Notes: generated by a model not told the origin, from the letters alone. A stretch of DNA of 64,000 bases from Sideroxyarcus sp045866275 (GCA_045866275.1 BAAFRX010000004.1:57773-121772), one strand, 5' to 3'. Positions 1 to 8,967 are shown, numbered from the stretch's first letter. Numbers and translations are program-made.

Positions 1-21
1 GAAAAATTCTGCCCAGTTCAT
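1..21 (-). CDS. ccmD: CcmD haem exporter accessory protein, N-terminal fragment
   Basis: Only the first seven codons (MNWAEFF) are inside the window; the gene runs off the left edge. The ATG at 21-19 overlaps the ccmC stop in an ATGA arrangement, which is the usual ccmC-ccmD junction. CcmD is a small single-span membrane protein that helps release holo-CcmE from the CcmABC complex. The N-terminal residues and the position directly after ccmC support the call. There is too little sequence to test anything else. Confidence 0.7.
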
Positions 22-755
22 TCTTTGATGTCTCCCAGTTCCTTGACCCACTGCGTGGCCGATTCGCGCTCCAGGATGATGCTGCGCACGCGCGCCAGCG
101 CGACCGCAATCGCGTAAAGCCAGCAGGCGACCAGCATGATGAACATGGATTGCTGCATGGCGATGTGCATGCTGGTGCCGCTGAATTTGATGGTCGAACC
201 CTGGTGCAGGGTGTTCCACCATTGCACCGAGTAATAGATGATGGGCACGTTGACCGAGCCGACGATGGCGAGCAAAGCACTGGCGCGATCCGCCCGGCGC
301 GGGTCTTCGATCGAGGCCTGCAGGGCGATGAAGCCCAGGTAGAGGAACAGCAAAATCAGTTCGGAAGTCAGGCGCGCATCCCATACCCACCACGCGCCCC
401 ACATCGGCTTGCCCCACAAGGCGCCGCTCCACAACGAAATGAAAGCGAACAGCGCGCCGGTCGGCGCCAGCGCCGACGCCATCATGGCGGACAGGCGCGT
501 TTTAAAGATCAGTCCCAGCGCGGCGTAGCCCGCCATGATGAGGTAGATGAACATCGACAGGATCGAGGCGGGAACATGGATGAAGATGATGCGGTAAGCC
601 TCGCTCTGCACCGCATCGGTCGGCGCCACGAAAAACCCGATATAGAAACCGATGCCGAACAGCACGGCGGCCGGCCAGGCAAACCAGGGAATCAGTTTCC
701 CCGCCAGACCGTAGAAGGTGGAAGGAGCAGAATATTTAAACCAGTTGATCGCCAA
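18..755 (-). CDS. ccmC: Haem exporter membrane protein CcmC
   Basis: CcmC is the inner-membrane protein that hands haem to the chaperone CcmE in system I cytochrome c maturation. The 245-residue product has about six hydrophobic segments and the tryptophan-rich haem-handling motif of the family (WGKPMWGAWWVWDARLTSE, around residues 112-130). The start is a TTG at 755. An in-frame stop lies just upstream, so no longer start exists, and a GGAG sits about 9 nt before the TTG inside the end of ccmB. The order ccmA-ccmB-ccmC-ccmD on the minus strand indicates one operon. Confidence 0.95.
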   Translation of the reverse strand: MAINWFKYSAPSTFYGLAGKLIPWFAWPAAVLFGIGFYIGFFVAPTDAVQSEAYRIIFIHVPASILSMFIYLIMAGYAALGLIFKTRLSAMMASALAPTGALFAFISLWSGALWGKPMWGAWWVWDARLTSELILLFLYLGFIALQASIEDPRRADRASALLAIVGSVNVPIIYYSVQWWNTLHQGSTIKFSGTSMHIAMQQSMFIMLVACWLYAIAVALARVRSIILERESATQWVKELGDIKE

Positions 756-761
756 TCTTCA

Positions 762-1445
762 TTACTCCATCGAAATGCGCAACGCCTGCGCCGCCACGAA
801 TGGCGTGAATACCAAAGCGAACAGCAGAAACGCCCCCAACAACGCCAGGTTGGAAACGGCATCGAGCCCGCTGTTCACCGCTTCCACGGCGCCCGCGCCA
901 AAGATCAGCACCGGAATGGTCAGCGGCAACACCAGCAACGACACCAGCACCCCGCCGCCGCGCAAGCCCAGGGTCAGCGCCGCACCCACCGCACCGATCA
1001 TGCTCAACACCGGCGTCCCCAGCAGCAATGCCAACATCAGCGTCCAGATCGCTGCCGGCGACATGTCGAACTGCAGGCCCAACACCGGCGCAATCAGGAC
1101 CAGCGGCAGGCCGGACAGCATCCAGTGCGCGGCGATCTTGCCCAGCACCATGACGGTCAACGATTGCGGCGCCAGCATCATCTGCTCCAGCGTACCGTCC
1201 AGATGGTCGGCCGAGAACATGCGCGGCAAGGACAGCATCGAAGCCAGTAAGGCCGCCACCCACAACACCCCGCCCGCCATCTTGCGCAGCATGTCGGCCT
1301 CGGGACCGACTCCCAGCGGGAACAGACTCACCACCATCACGAAAAAAATCAGCGTGGTCAGCACATCCGCCCTCCGCCGCATCGCCAGCAACAGATCGCG
1401 GCGGACCACCAGCAACAGCAAGTCGATCAGGGAAAGCCGGTTCAT
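762..1445 (-). CDS. ccmB: Haem exporter ABC permease CcmB
   Basis: This is the 227-residue membrane subunit of the CcmAB ABC complex, whose ATP hydrolysis releases haem-loaded CcmE from CcmC. It is strongly hydrophobic with about six predicted membrane spans, and its N-terminus (LLLVVRRDLLLAMRRRADVL) is typical of the family. Its ATG overlaps the ccmA stop (ATGA at 1445-1442), so the two are probably translationally coupled. Length and neighbours match CcmB. Confidence 0.95.
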   Translation of the reverse strand: MNRLSLIDLLLLVVRRDLLLAMRRRADVLTTLIFFVMVVSLFPLGVGPEADMLRKMAGGVLWVAALLASMLSLPRMFSADHLDGTLEQMMLAPQSLTVMVLGKIAAHWMLSGLPLVLIAPVLGLQFDMSPAAIWTLMLALLLGTPVLSMIGAVGAALTLGLRGGGVLVSLLVLPLTIPVLIFGAGAVEAVNSGLDAVSNLALLGAFLLFALVFTPFVAAQALRISME

Positions 1446-2071
1446 GCCAGCACCAGATGCCGCATCTCCACCCCCGTCACCTGCAACGGCTGGTGCGTGG
1501 TAAAAATCGCCATGCCGCGATTCGACAGATGATCCCCGATAAGTTCCTGCATCAGTGCGACAGCCCCCACATCCAATGCGGTCAATGGTTCATCGAGAAT
1601 CCACAATTTCGCATCCCCCACCAGCAAGCGGCTCAACGCGACCCGGCGGCGCTGGCCCTGTGACAACACGCGCACCGGCAAATGTTCCTTGCGCCGCAAT
1701 CCCATGCGCCGCAAGACCTCCAGCGCCTTGCTTTCGCTCACCGCGATCCCGGCCAAGCCAGCGCCGATGCGCAGATTCTCCAGTGCACTCAACTCGTCCT
1801 TGATCGCATTCGCATGGCCGAGATAGCACATCTCGGCATGAAACAGGTCATCCCACTCGTGGATGTCGCGTCCCTGCCAGCGCACGCTGCCTTGTGCGGG
1901 CTGCACGAAGCCGCACAAAGTGCGCAGCAGGGTGGTCTTGCCCTTGCCATTCTCTCCCTCCACCCGCATCAGCTCACCGCTGGAAATGGCGAAGCTCAAC
2001 CCCTCGAACAGGCGCTGCTCGCCGCGTTCGCAGGCAAGGTCACTCACTTCCAATACGGGGTTCGACGGCAT
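1442..2071 (-). CDS. ccmA: Haem exporter ATP-binding protein CcmA
   Basis: This is the ATPase subunit of the CcmAB complex, 209 residues long. Visible motifs are the Walker A loop GENGKGKTT (around residues 38-46), the ABC signature LSQGQRRR (around 136-143) and Walker B LWILDEPLTALD. It is the first gene of the ccm cluster in this window and overlaps ccmB by 4 nt. No strong ribosome-binding site precedes the ATG. A TATAAT box about 40 nt upstream suggests that transcription of the cluster starts here. Confidence 0.95.
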   Translation of the reverse strand: MPSNPVLEVSDLACERGEQRLFEGLSFAISSGELMRVEGENGKGKTTLLRTLCGFVQPAQGSVRWQGRDIHEWDDLFHAEMCYLGHANAIKDELSALENLRIGAGLAGIAVSESKALEVLRRMGLRRKEHLPVRVLSQGQRRRVALSRLLVGDAKLWILDEPLTALDVGAVALMQELIGDHLSNRGMAIFTTHQPLQVTGVEMRHLVLA

Positions 2072-2112
2072 GGATGAACAGGGTGCAGACGCTCGAAATT
2101 CAACAGCGGCGG

Positions 2113-2118
2113 ATTATA
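2113..2118 (-). promoter_or_regulatory. Candidate -10 box of the ccm operon
   Basis: A perfect TATAAT on the minus strand lies about 40 nt before the ccmA start. No good -35 hexamer is present at 16-18 nt spacing, so this is a -10 match only. It is the best promoter-like signal in the 229-nt gap between the ppiD-like gene and ccmA. Confidence 0.35.
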
Positions 2119-2244
2119 TACGATAGCCATCCGGGGCGAGACATGCGATCGGATATAACATCGCTTACGACACTGCGATAGCCGCATGATAGATAGGGGC
2201 GCAACGGATATTGGGCACGCCAGAAGCCTGAACCTCGCCAGTCA

Positions 2245-2285
2245 CCCAGCAAAAACGCCGCTGTGTGAGCGGCGTTTTTGCTGGG
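2245..2285 (-). terminator. Bidirectional hairpin terminator after the ppiD-like gene
   Basis: The two 18-nt arms (2245-2262 and 2268-2285) are perfect reverse complements around a 5-nt GTGTG loop. A-rich and T-rich tracts sit within the stem, giving a GC-rich core followed by TTTTT on either strand. It lies 15 nt after the stop of the ppiD-like gene and most likely ends that transcript. Confidence 0.85.
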
Positions 2286-2300
2286 AACATCCTTGGCTTA

Positions 2301-4190
2301 TTACTGTTTTTCCACGGGCGCAAAATCCTTGATTTCGATATCAGCACGCGCCTTGGCCTCTTCCAGATAGGCCTGCAGCAAGGCTTCTCCCGTCATCTGC
2401 CGCACCTGTTGCGCGTAGCCCTCGCGTTTCATTGGCTCGATTCCGGCGATCTCCTTCACCGCCTCGATGCGCGCAATCAGATAGCCCTGCTGCGCATCTT
2501 CGACAGCCACATAGGCGGGTAGCTTGCTTGCGTCCGCAGTCAGAATTTTGCGTGCCAACGCCGGATTCAGTTCACTCTGCTGCGCTCGCGCCACAGTCTG
2601 TGCCTTGTCCCACTTCACCGACACTTTCTCGCCGTTCTGCAACTGCGCCAGCAGCGCCGCGCCCTGTTTAGCCGCAGCCTGCAAACCTGCCTGGTCCTGC
2701 AACTGTCGGCGGATCTGGGCAGCCACTTCCGGCAAGGGACGCGTGCTCGCCACGCGGTGTTCCGTCACGCGCGCCGCCAGCAAGGTATTGGCCGCAACCT
2801 CCACCGCGCTGGTATTGCGTTTCTCGTTCAGTGTCTCCGGCGCAAACACGGCCTGCAGCATCTTGTCTGTCCACAGGCCGGCAGGTTGCTGGCCGCGCGT
2901 CAGCCAGAGGCCGCCCTGCACTGTCGCACCGATCAGTTCGGCTGCGGGTTTCAGGGTGTCGCTCTGCTCATAGACGATATTGCTGAATTGCTCGGCCAGC
3001 TCGGCAAAGCGGTTGTTCGCTTTTTCCAGGCGGATTGCCTGCTCGATCTGTGCCTTAACCTCGGCCAGCGGTTTTGTCTTGCCGGGCTGAATGGCGGTCA
3101 GCCTGATGATGTGGAAACCGAAATCGGTCTGCACCAGACCGCTGATTTCACCCACCTTGAGCCCGAACACGGCATCGTCGAACGGTTTCACCATCATGCC
3201 GCGGCCAAACAGGCCCAAATCCCCGCCGTTGGCAGCCGAGCCCGGATCGTCGGAATACTGTTTTGCCAGCGCGGCAAAATTTGCCGGCTTCTGTCTGACT
3301 TGCTGCAGGAGGGAATCGGCCTTGCTTCTGGCCGCATCGCGGTCCGCAGACGACGCGTTTTTCGCCACCCCGACCAGAATATGCGCGGCGCGGCGCTGCT
3401 CCGCCGTGCCGAATTCGGCCGCATGTTCCCGGTAATACTGTTCCACCTCGCCTGCCGACACCGCCACCCTGGCAGACAAATCCGCCACGGACAGCGTGAC
3501 ATATTCGACCTGCGCGCGCTCCGGCAGCTGGAACTGCTGCTGATTCGCCGCATAGAACGCCTTGACCTCGGCGTCTTCCACGCGCACCTCGTTGCGGAAT
3601 GCCGCCAGATCAAGTTTGGCCACAGACACCCGGCGCTGCTGCTCATTCAGGCGGATCAGATTTTCCGCCGTCGCATCCGCTGCATAGCCGTTTTGTGCCA
3701 GTGCATCGGTCAACTGCCGGCTCAGAATATCCTGGCGCACACGGTACTCGAACAAGGCGGGATTCATCCCCTGTGCACGCAAAGCCGCCTCATAGGCCGA
3801 TTTATCGAAAACACCGTCTTTCTGAAACGCGGGAACGCCCGCAATGAGACGCGCCATCTGTTCGTCGCTCACCACCAGCCCGGCGGCACGCGCTTCGTCC
3901 AGCAGCAAATGCTGCGTCACCAGCCCCTGCAACACCGAGCGTTTCATTTCGGCACTGTCGAACATGGCTGGGTCCAGATTTTCGCCCAATACCTCGCGCA
4001 GTCTCTCGCGCTGGCGCACCATCGCATCTTCAAATTCGGCCTGGCCAATTTTTGTCCCGTTCACAGTCGCCAGTGCGCCGGTATCGCCCGAGTGCTGGTA
4101 CGAGTCGAGGCCCCAAAGGGCAAACGGCAGAATGATGAGCGCCAACACGATCTGGACCAGGCGTTTTCTTTCATGCACAAAATCGAACAT
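2301..4190 (-). CDS. PpiD/SurA-type periplasmic peptidyl-prolyl isomerase
   Basis: This is a membrane-anchored chaperone/peptidyl-prolyl isomerase that acts on proteins emerging in the periplasm. From the chosen ATG the product has 629 residues. It has a short cytoplasmic N-terminus (MFDFVHERKRL), one membrane span around residues 13-32 ending in ALWGLDSYQ, a SurA_N-like chaperone domain, a parvulin domain (AHILVG through GFHIIRL, about residues 260-360) and a C-terminal chaperone region. A longer reading from 4226 is possible. The ATG at 4190 is preferred because AGAGG lies 5 nt upstream and the protein then starts like family members. It probably corresponds to PpiD. Confidence 0.85.
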   Translation of the reverse strand: MFDFVHERKRLVQIVLALIILPFALWGLDSYQHSGDTGALATVNGTKIGQAEFEDAMVRQRERLREVLGENLDPAMFDSAEMKRSVLQGLVTQHLLLDEARAAGLVVSDEQMARLIAGVPAFQKDGVFDKSAYEAALRAQGMNPALFEYRVRQDILSRQLTDALAQNGYAADATAENLIRLNEQQRRVSVAKLDLAAFRNEVRVEDAEVKAFYAANQQQFQLPERAQVEYVTLSVADLSARVAVSAGEVEQYYREHAAEFGTAEQRRAAHILVGVAKNASSADRDAARSKADSLLQQVRQKPANFAALAKQYSDDPGSAANGGDLGLFGRGMMVKPFDDAVFGLKVGEISGLVQTDFGFHIIRLTAIQPGKTKPLAEVKAQIEQAIRLEKANNRFAELAEQFSNIVYEQSDTLKPAAELIGATVQGGLWLTRGQQPAGLWTDKMLQAVFAPETLNEKRNTSAVEVAANTLLAARVTEHRVASTRPLPEVAAQIRRQLQDQAGLQAAAKQGAALLAQLQNGEKVSVKWDKAQTVARAQQSELNPALARKILTADASKLPAYVAVEDAQQGYLIARIEAVKEIAGIEPMKREGYAQQVRQMTGEALLQAYLEEAKARADIEIKDFAPVEKQ

Positions 4191-4265
4191 AGCAACCTCT
4201 GCGTCAAAAGACGGATGCGCGAACATCCCGCGTGAAAAAGCGAACTTTCGTTCGACCGGATAAGG

Positions 4266-4293
4266 AAAAGGCTCCCAGTACTGGAAGCCTTTT
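4266..4293 (-). terminator. Terminator of the tRNA transcript
   Basis: The inverted repeat has AAAAGGCT/AGCCTTTT outer arms with CCAG/CTGG inner arms; one T-G wobble interrupts the stem. It ends in TTTT and sits immediately after the tRNA-Arg gene in the minus direction, as expected for a tRNA operon terminator. Confidence 0.75.
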
Positions 4294-4298
4294 CAAAT

Positions 4299-4375
4299 TG
4301 GTGCGCCGGAAGAGATTCGAACTCCTGACCCCTTGGTTCGTAGCCAAGTACTCTATCCAGCTGAGCTACCGGCGC
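4299..4375 (-). tRNA. tRNA-Arg(ACG)
   Basis: A full cloverleaf can be drawn. The acceptor stem is GCGCCGG/CCGGCGC with an encoded CCA end. The D arm contains AGCTCAGCTGGAT. The anticodon stem is CTTGG/CCAAG with loop CTACGAA, giving anticodon ACG. The T arm contains GTTCGAATC. The length is 77 nt. The gene lies 46 nt downstream of tRNA-Ser and is probably cotranscribed with it. Confidence 0.97.
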
Positions 4376-4421
4376 ATTGTTTTCAAACTACCTACTTCTT
4401 ATTACAACTGAGATTTCTCTG

Positions 4422-4515
4422 TGGCGGAGAGGGAGGGATTCGAACCCTCGATACAAGTTTAAGCTCGTATGCGCCCTTAGCAGGGGCGTGCCTTCGACCT
4501 CTCGGCCACCTCTCC
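4422..4515 (-). tRNA. tRNA-Ser(GCT)
   Basis: This is a 94-nt class II tRNA with acceptor stem GGAGAGG/CCTCTCC and an encoded CCA. The anticodon stem is CGCCC/GGGCG with loop CTGCTAA (anticodon GCT). A long variable arm (ATACGAGCTTAAACTTGTAT) is characteristic of tRNA-Ser, and the T loop is GTTCGAATC. Confidence 0.97.
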
Positions 4516-4561
4516 GAAGAGGCGCGCATGATACTGATTGAAGGCTGGACGGTCAAACGGT

Positions 4562-5794
4562 TTATGCGTCTTCCTGCTCCAGATCGAAAGCCTTGTGCAG
4601 AACGCGTACCGCCAGCTCCAGATATTTCTCGTCGATCACGACGGAAATCTTGATCTCCGAAGTGGAGATCATCTGGATATTGATGCCTTCTTCCGCCAGC
4701 GTGCGGAACATCTTGCTGGCGATGCCCACATGGGAACGCATGCCCACACCGACGACCGAAACTTTCGCCGTCTTGTCGTCGCCCACCACGGCGCGCGCGC
4801 CAATATGCGGCTGTACCTGATTTTTCAGCAGGTCCATCGCCTTGGCGAATTCATTGCGATGCACGGTGAAAGAAAAATCGGTCGTGCCATCGACACCGAC
4901 GTTCTGGATGATCATGTCCACATCGATGTTGGCGTCTGCCACCGGTCCAAGGACCTGGTACGCGATACCGGGTTTGTCCGGTACGCCGAGCACGGTGATT
5001 TTGGCCTCGTCGCGATTGAATGCGATTCCGGAAATGATTGCCTGTTCCATTTTGTCGTTATCCTCGAAAGTAATCAGTGTGCCTTCGCCCTCTTCCTCAA
5101 AACTGGACAGCACGCGCAGTTTGACTTTGTATTTCCCGGCAAACTCGACCGAGCGAATCTGCAATACCTTGGAGCCAAGGCTGGCCATCTCCAGCATCTC
5201 TTCAAAGGTGATGGTTTTCAGACGGCGCGCCTCGGGGACTACGCGGGGGTCGGTGGTATAAACGCCGTCCACATCGGTGTAAATCTGGCATTCGTCTGCG
5301 TTCAGTGCAGCGGCAATGGCGACCCCGGTCGTATCCGAGCCACCGCGTCCCAGAGTCGTGATGTTGCCCGCTTCATCCATCCCCTGGAATCCGGCGACGA
5401 TCAGGATATCGCCGTTATCCAGATCATTGCGCATGTTCTCCTCGTCGATGCTGACGATGCGCGCCTTGGTGAAAGCGCTGTTGGTCAGAATCTTGACTTG
5501 TGAACCGGTATAGCTTTTTGCCGGCAAGCCCAAATCCTTGAGTGCCATGGCCAGCAAGCCGATGGTCACTTGTTCGCCGGTGGAGATGACCACATCCAGC
5601 TCGCGCGGATCGGGGTTGCTCTGGATTTCTTTGGCAAGCGCGATCAGGCGGTTGGTTTCCCCGCTCATGGCCGACACCACCACCACGATCTGATGCCCTT
5701 GCGCCTTGTATTTTGCGATGCGTTGCGCCACATTCTTGATGCGCTCTGGGCTGCCCACAGAAGTGCCGCCGTATTTTTGAACTATCAATGCCAC
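4562..5794 (-). CDS. lysC: Aspartate kinase
   Basis: Aspartate kinase phosphorylates L-aspartate, the first step towards lysine, threonine and methionine. The predicted 410-residue protein begins with the family motif MALIVQKYGGTSVG. It continues with the kinase domain (VVVSAMSGETNRL; TTLGRGGSDTTGVA) and two C-terminal ACT domains (from about residue 265, including TVLGVPDKPGIA and VSVVGVGMRSHVG) that mediate feedback control. The start is a GTG at 5794: AGG lies 8 nt upstream and homologues start at this residue; an open frame continues to 5899 without a convincing start. No lysine riboswitch is visible in the short gap to recJ. Confidence 0.95.
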   Translation of the reverse strand: MALIVQKYGGTSVGSPERIKNVAQRIAKYKAQGHQIVVVVSAMSGETNRLIALAKEIQSNPDPRELDVVISTGEQVTIGLLAMALKDLGLPAKSYTGSQVKILTNSAFTKARIVSIDEENMRNDLDNGDILIVAGFQGMDEAGNITTLGRGGSDTTGVAIAAALNADECQIYTDVDGVYTTDPRVVPEARRLKTITFEEMLEMASLGSKVLQIRSVEFAGKYKVKLRVLSSFEEEGEGTLITFEDNDKMEQAIISGIAFNRDEAKITVLGVPDKPGIAYQVLGPVADANIDVDMIIQNVGVDGTTDFSFTVHRNEFAKAMDLLKNQVQPHIGARAVVGDDKTAKVSVVGVGMRSHVGIASKMFRTLAEEGINIQMISTSEIKISVVIDEKYLELAVRVLHKAFDLEQEDA

Positions 5795-5901
5795 AATCAG
5801 TGCCTGCCTCGTTTTTAAAGTGGCCGGCATTCTATCCGAACTGCCCCCAAAATACGATGACCCCCTGCTACACTGAAACAGAAACCGGAGAATCCACAAT
5901 C

Positions 5902-7632
5902 ATGAACAAAATCAGCCCGCGCCCCTGCTCCGACCGTCTTGTCCAGCAACTGGTTGCCGGCGGTATTCCGCCCCTGCTGGCACGTCTCTACGCGGCGCGC
6001 GGGATCACCGATGCCGGACAACTGGATACCGGCCTGCAACGCCTGTTGCCGTTCGCCTTGCTGAAGAATGCCCCGCAGATGGGAGAATTGCTGGCCGACG
6101 CCATCGGCGCAGGCAAAAAAATACTGATTGTGGCCGACTATGACGCTGATGGCGCGACCGCCTGCGCGGTGGGCGTGCGCGGCTTGACTGCCCTCGGTGC
6201 AACAGTGGATTTCATCGTGCCGAACCGTTTTGAATACGGTTACGGCCTGACACCGGAAATCGTCCAGCTCTCCCGTCAATCCAGTCCCGACATCCTGCTC
6301 ACCGTGGATAACGGCATCGCCAGCGTCGAGGGCGTGGCCGAAGCCCACCGGCTCGGCATGCAGGTGCTGGTGACCGACCATCACCTGCCCGGCGACAGCC
6401 TGCCGGAGGCCGAATGCATCGTGAATCCTAACCAGCCCGGCTGCGCATTCCCCAGCAAGCATCTGGCCGGCGTGGGCGTGATGTTCTATGTTCTGATGGC
6501 ACTGCGGGCAGAGCTGCGCAAACGCGGCGCATTCGAGCCTGTTGAGGTTTCCCCCACCCCCAGCCCCTCCCCCGCAGGGAGAGGGGAGCCGAATTTGGGC
6601 CATCTGCTCGATCTGGTCGCGCTCGGCACGGTCGCCGACGTGGTCAAACTGGATGACAACAACCGCATCCTGGTACAGCAAGGCTTGCAGCGCATCCGCG
6701 CCGGACACGGCTGCTGCGGGGTGCAGGCTTTACTGCGGGTGGCGCGCCGCCCCGCCGCCCAAACCAGCTCCTATGAACTCGGATATATGCTCGGCCCGCG
6801 CCTGAATGCGGCCGGGCGTCTGGAAGATATGAGCATCGGCATTCGTTGCCTGCTGACCGACGATGCGAACGAAGCGGACGAACTGGCCACCCGCCTGGAT
6901 GCCCTGAATCACGAGCGTCGCAGCATCGAAGCCGATATGCAGGAAAGCGCGCTGGCAACACTGCACGCGTTCGATCCGGCTGACAATTTTTCGCTGGCCT
7001 TGTTCAACGCGGACTGGCATCAGGGCGTGATCGGCATTCTCGCCTCGCGCCTCAAGGATAAATTCCATCGTCCGGTGATCGCTTTCGCCCGTGCCCAGAA
7101 TGGCGAACTCAAGGGTTCCGGTCGCTCCATTCCCGGCCTCCACCTGCGCGATGCGCTTGATCTCGTCTCCAAGCGCCAGCCGCACCTGATCCTGAAATTC
7201 GGCGGCCACGCGATGGCGGCCGGCCTGAGCATCGCCGAAGCGCACCTTGCCGATTTTCGCCTGGCCTTTGAAGCCGTTGCCCGGGAACTGCTGGATGCCG
7301 ATGCCCTGCAGAAAACGATCACCACGGACGGCGCGCTCGAGGTGCACGAATTCACACTCGACATTGCCCGCTCCTTGCAGAATCAGGTATGGGGGCAGGG
7401 GTTCCCGGAGCCGCTGTTCGAGGGCGATTTTCATGTGCAGGCGCAACGCGTGGTCGGCGAAAAACATCTCAAACTCAAATTGTCATCGCCTGCGGGCAAT
7501 TTTGATGCCATCCGTTTCTTCTCGGCCGAACCCGTGCCGGAGAACATCCGCGCGGTGTACAGCCTGAATATCAATGAATACAATGGCAGCGAGAATTTGC
7601 AACTCATCGTGCGCCACTGGCAGAAAGCGTGA
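5902..7632 (+). CDS. recJ: Single-stranded-DNA-specific exonuclease RecJ
   Basis: RecJ is a 5'-3' single-strand DNA exonuclease used in recombination and mismatch repair. The predicted 576 residues contain the DHH phosphoesterase motifs: ADYDADG (residues 78-84), TVDNG (around 134-138) and TDHHLPG (158-164). The DHHA1 part includes GSGRSIPGLHLRDAL and KFGGHAMAAG, and a C-terminal OB-like domain follows. The ATG at 5902 follows a GGAG. A proline/serine-rich stretch around residues 217-229 is encoded by a palindromic repeat read in frame; it lies in a linker and leaves the motifs intact. The gene is divergent from lysC. Confidence 0.95.
   Translation: MNKISPRPCSDRLVQQLVAGGIPPLLARLYAARGITDAGQLDTGLQRLLPFALLKNAPQMGELLADAIGAGKKILIVADYDADGATACAVGVRGLTALGATVDFIVPNRFEYGYGLTPEIVQLSRQSSPDILLTVDNGIASVEGVAEAHRLGMQVLVTDHHLPGDSLPEAECIVNPNQPGCAFPSKHLAGVGVMFYVLMALRAELRKRGAFEPVEVSPTPSPSPAGRGEPNLGHLLDLVALGTVADVVKLDDNNRILVQQGLQRIRAGHGCCGVQALLRVARRPAAQTSSYELGYMLGPRLNAAGRLEDMSIGIRCLLTDDANEADELATRLDALNHERRSIEADMQESALATLHAFDPADNFSLALFNADWHQGVIGILASRLKDKFHRPVIAFARAQNGELKGSGRSIPGLHLRDALDLVSKRQPHLILKFGGHAMAAGLSIAEAHLADFRLAFEAVARELLDADALQKTITTDGALEVHEFTLDIARSLQNQVWGQGFPEPLFEGDFHVQAQRVVGEKHLKLKLSSPAGNFDAIRFFSAEPVPENIRAVYSLNINEYNGSENLQLIVRHWQKA
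6552..6589 (+). repeat. Palindromic dispersed repeat inserted in frame in recJ
   Basis: The element reads as a C-rich lead (CCCCACCCCCAG) followed by an imperfect hairpin, CCCCTCCCCC-GCA-GGGAGAGGGG, with one mismatch. It is closely related to the element at 52279-52317, which is in the opposite orientation. Inside recJ it encodes PTPSPSPAGRGE without breaking the frame. Repeats of this look (CCCTCACCCC..CCCTCTCCC-loop-GGGAGAGGG) are, from memory, common intergenic elements in beta- and gammaproteobacterial genomes. Confidence 0.75.
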
Positions 7633-7636
7633 GTTC

Positions 7637-8908
7637 ATGGAATCCATCCTGTCGCAAAGCATGCTGGGCAATGGCATCGAAAGTCTCCCCAGGTTTTTGA
7701 CCAGCCTCACCATCGGCCTGCTGATCGGTCTGGAGCGCGAGCGCAATCCTTCCGCCAAAGCAGGTCTGCGCACCTTTGCCCTGGTTTCCCTGTTCGGCAC
7801 CCTCATTGCCCTGCTGGCCGACAAGAGCGGTTCTTCCTGGTTGTTGATTGCCGGGCTGCTCGCGGTGGCCGGCATGATCATCGCCGCGTATCTCAATTGC
7901 CCCGTCGAGAACAACGATCCGGGCACCACGACCGTAGCCGCCCTGCTGATCTGCTATGCCCTGGGTATTCTGGTGTGGTACGAACTGTCCACCCTCGCGG
8001 TGATGCTAGCGATTGCGACCACGGTTTTGCTCTATTTCAAACCCGAACTGCAAGGCATGACCCAGCGCCTCACGCGCCGCGACCTGGTTTCCATCCTGCA
8101 ATTCGCGGTGCTCAGTTTCGTCATCTTGCCCATCCTGCCCAATCAGAATTTCGGACCCTACGACGCCTTCAACCCGCACCACGCCTGGATGATGGTGGTG
8201 CTGATTTCAGGCTTGAGCCTGGCAGGCTATATCGCACTGCGCATCGTCGGTCATCGCTATGGTGCGCCCCTGCTGGGTTTTCTCGGCGGACTGGTTTCCA
8301 GCACTGCCACCACCCTGCTCTATGCGCGCCACAGCAAGTTGAACGATGGCATGCTGCGCCTGTCGGCGGTCGTCATCCTGATCTCCAGCCAGGTCGTGCT
8401 GGTCCGGCTGGGGGTGGTCAGCAGCATTGTTTCCCCTGCCATCCTGCACCAACTGTTGCCGGTGCTGGGTCTGGGACTGCTGTGCGGCATGATCGCGACC
8501 GCATTTGACTGGCAACGCTTGAAAAACCAGGGCGACCTGCCGTTGCCGGAGACGGCCAATCCGACCGAACTGCACGCTGCATTGGGTTTTGGTTTCCTGT
8601 TTGTCGTGGTGCTGTTGTGTTCAGCCTGGCTGTCGGAAGTGGCCGGCAGCGGCGGACTGTATTTCGTCGCCATCGCCTCCGGCCTAACCGATGTCGATGC
8701 GATTACCCTTTCCAGTCTGCGCCTGTTCCAGATGGACAAACTGAACAGCGAACAAACCATCATCTCGATCACGCTCGCCTTCATCTCCAACATGGCGTTC
8801 AAGTTCGGCCTGGCCGTTTCCATCGGCGGCATGGCGCTGGCAAGACACCTTGCTGTCGGCTTTGTTGCCCTCACCGCAGGCGTTGTGCTCGGCTTGTTCT
8901 TGCTGTGA
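7637..8908 (+). CDS. MgtC/SapB-DUF4010 family membrane protein
   Basis: This is a 423-residue inner-membrane protein with about 12 hydrophobic segments. The N-terminal part resembles the MgtC/SapB domain: GLLIGLERERNPSAKAGLRTF carries the conserved RE motif, at about residues 27-48. The C-terminal part resembles DUF4010, including GLTDVDAITLSSL around residue 350. The molecular function of such fusions is not established. The ATG at 7637 is 4 nt after the recJ stop, so it is probably cotranscribed with recJ. An open frame runs further upstream into recJ but that extension looks spurious. Confidence 0.8.
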   Translation: MESILSQSMLGNGIESLPRFLTSLTIGLLIGLERERNPSAKAGLRTFALVSLFGTLIALLADKSGSSWLLIAGLLAVAGMIIAAYLNCPVENNDPGTTTVAALLICYALGILVWYELSTLAVMLAIATTVLLYFKPELQGMTQRLTRRDLVSILQFAVLSFVILPILPNQNFGPYDAFNPHHAWMMVVLISGLSLAGYIALRIVGHRYGAPLLGFLGGLVSSTATTLLYARHSKLNDGMLRLSAVVILISSQVVLVRLGVVSSIVSPAILHQLLPVLGLGLLCGMIATAFDWQRLKNQGDLPLPETANPTELHAALGFGFLFVVVLLCSAWLSEVAGSGGLYFVAIASGLTDVDAITLSSLRLFQMDKLNSEQTIISITLAFISNMAFKFGLAVSIGGMALARHLAVGFVALTAGVVLGLFLL

Positions 8909-8933
8909 CCTGACACCCCCTTTCGGCTATAAT
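8905..8933 (+). promoter_or_regulatory. Candidate sigma-70 promoter of prfB
   Basis: GTGACC at 8905-8910 (4 of 6 matches to TTGACA) is followed after 17 nt by a perfect TATAAT at 8928-8933. It is 34 nt upstream of the prfB ATG and overlaps the end of the upstream gene. It may also drive the four-gene condensin-like operon behind prfB, which has no evident promoter of its own. Confidence 0.6.
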
Positions 8934-8967
8934 CGGCGCCTTTCACAGCTGCGACAGATCACGAAAA

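Noticed and set aside
5795..5901. Lysine riboswitch before lysC
   Set aside because: The divergent gap to recJ is only about 107 nt and contains none of the conserved lysine aptamer elements.
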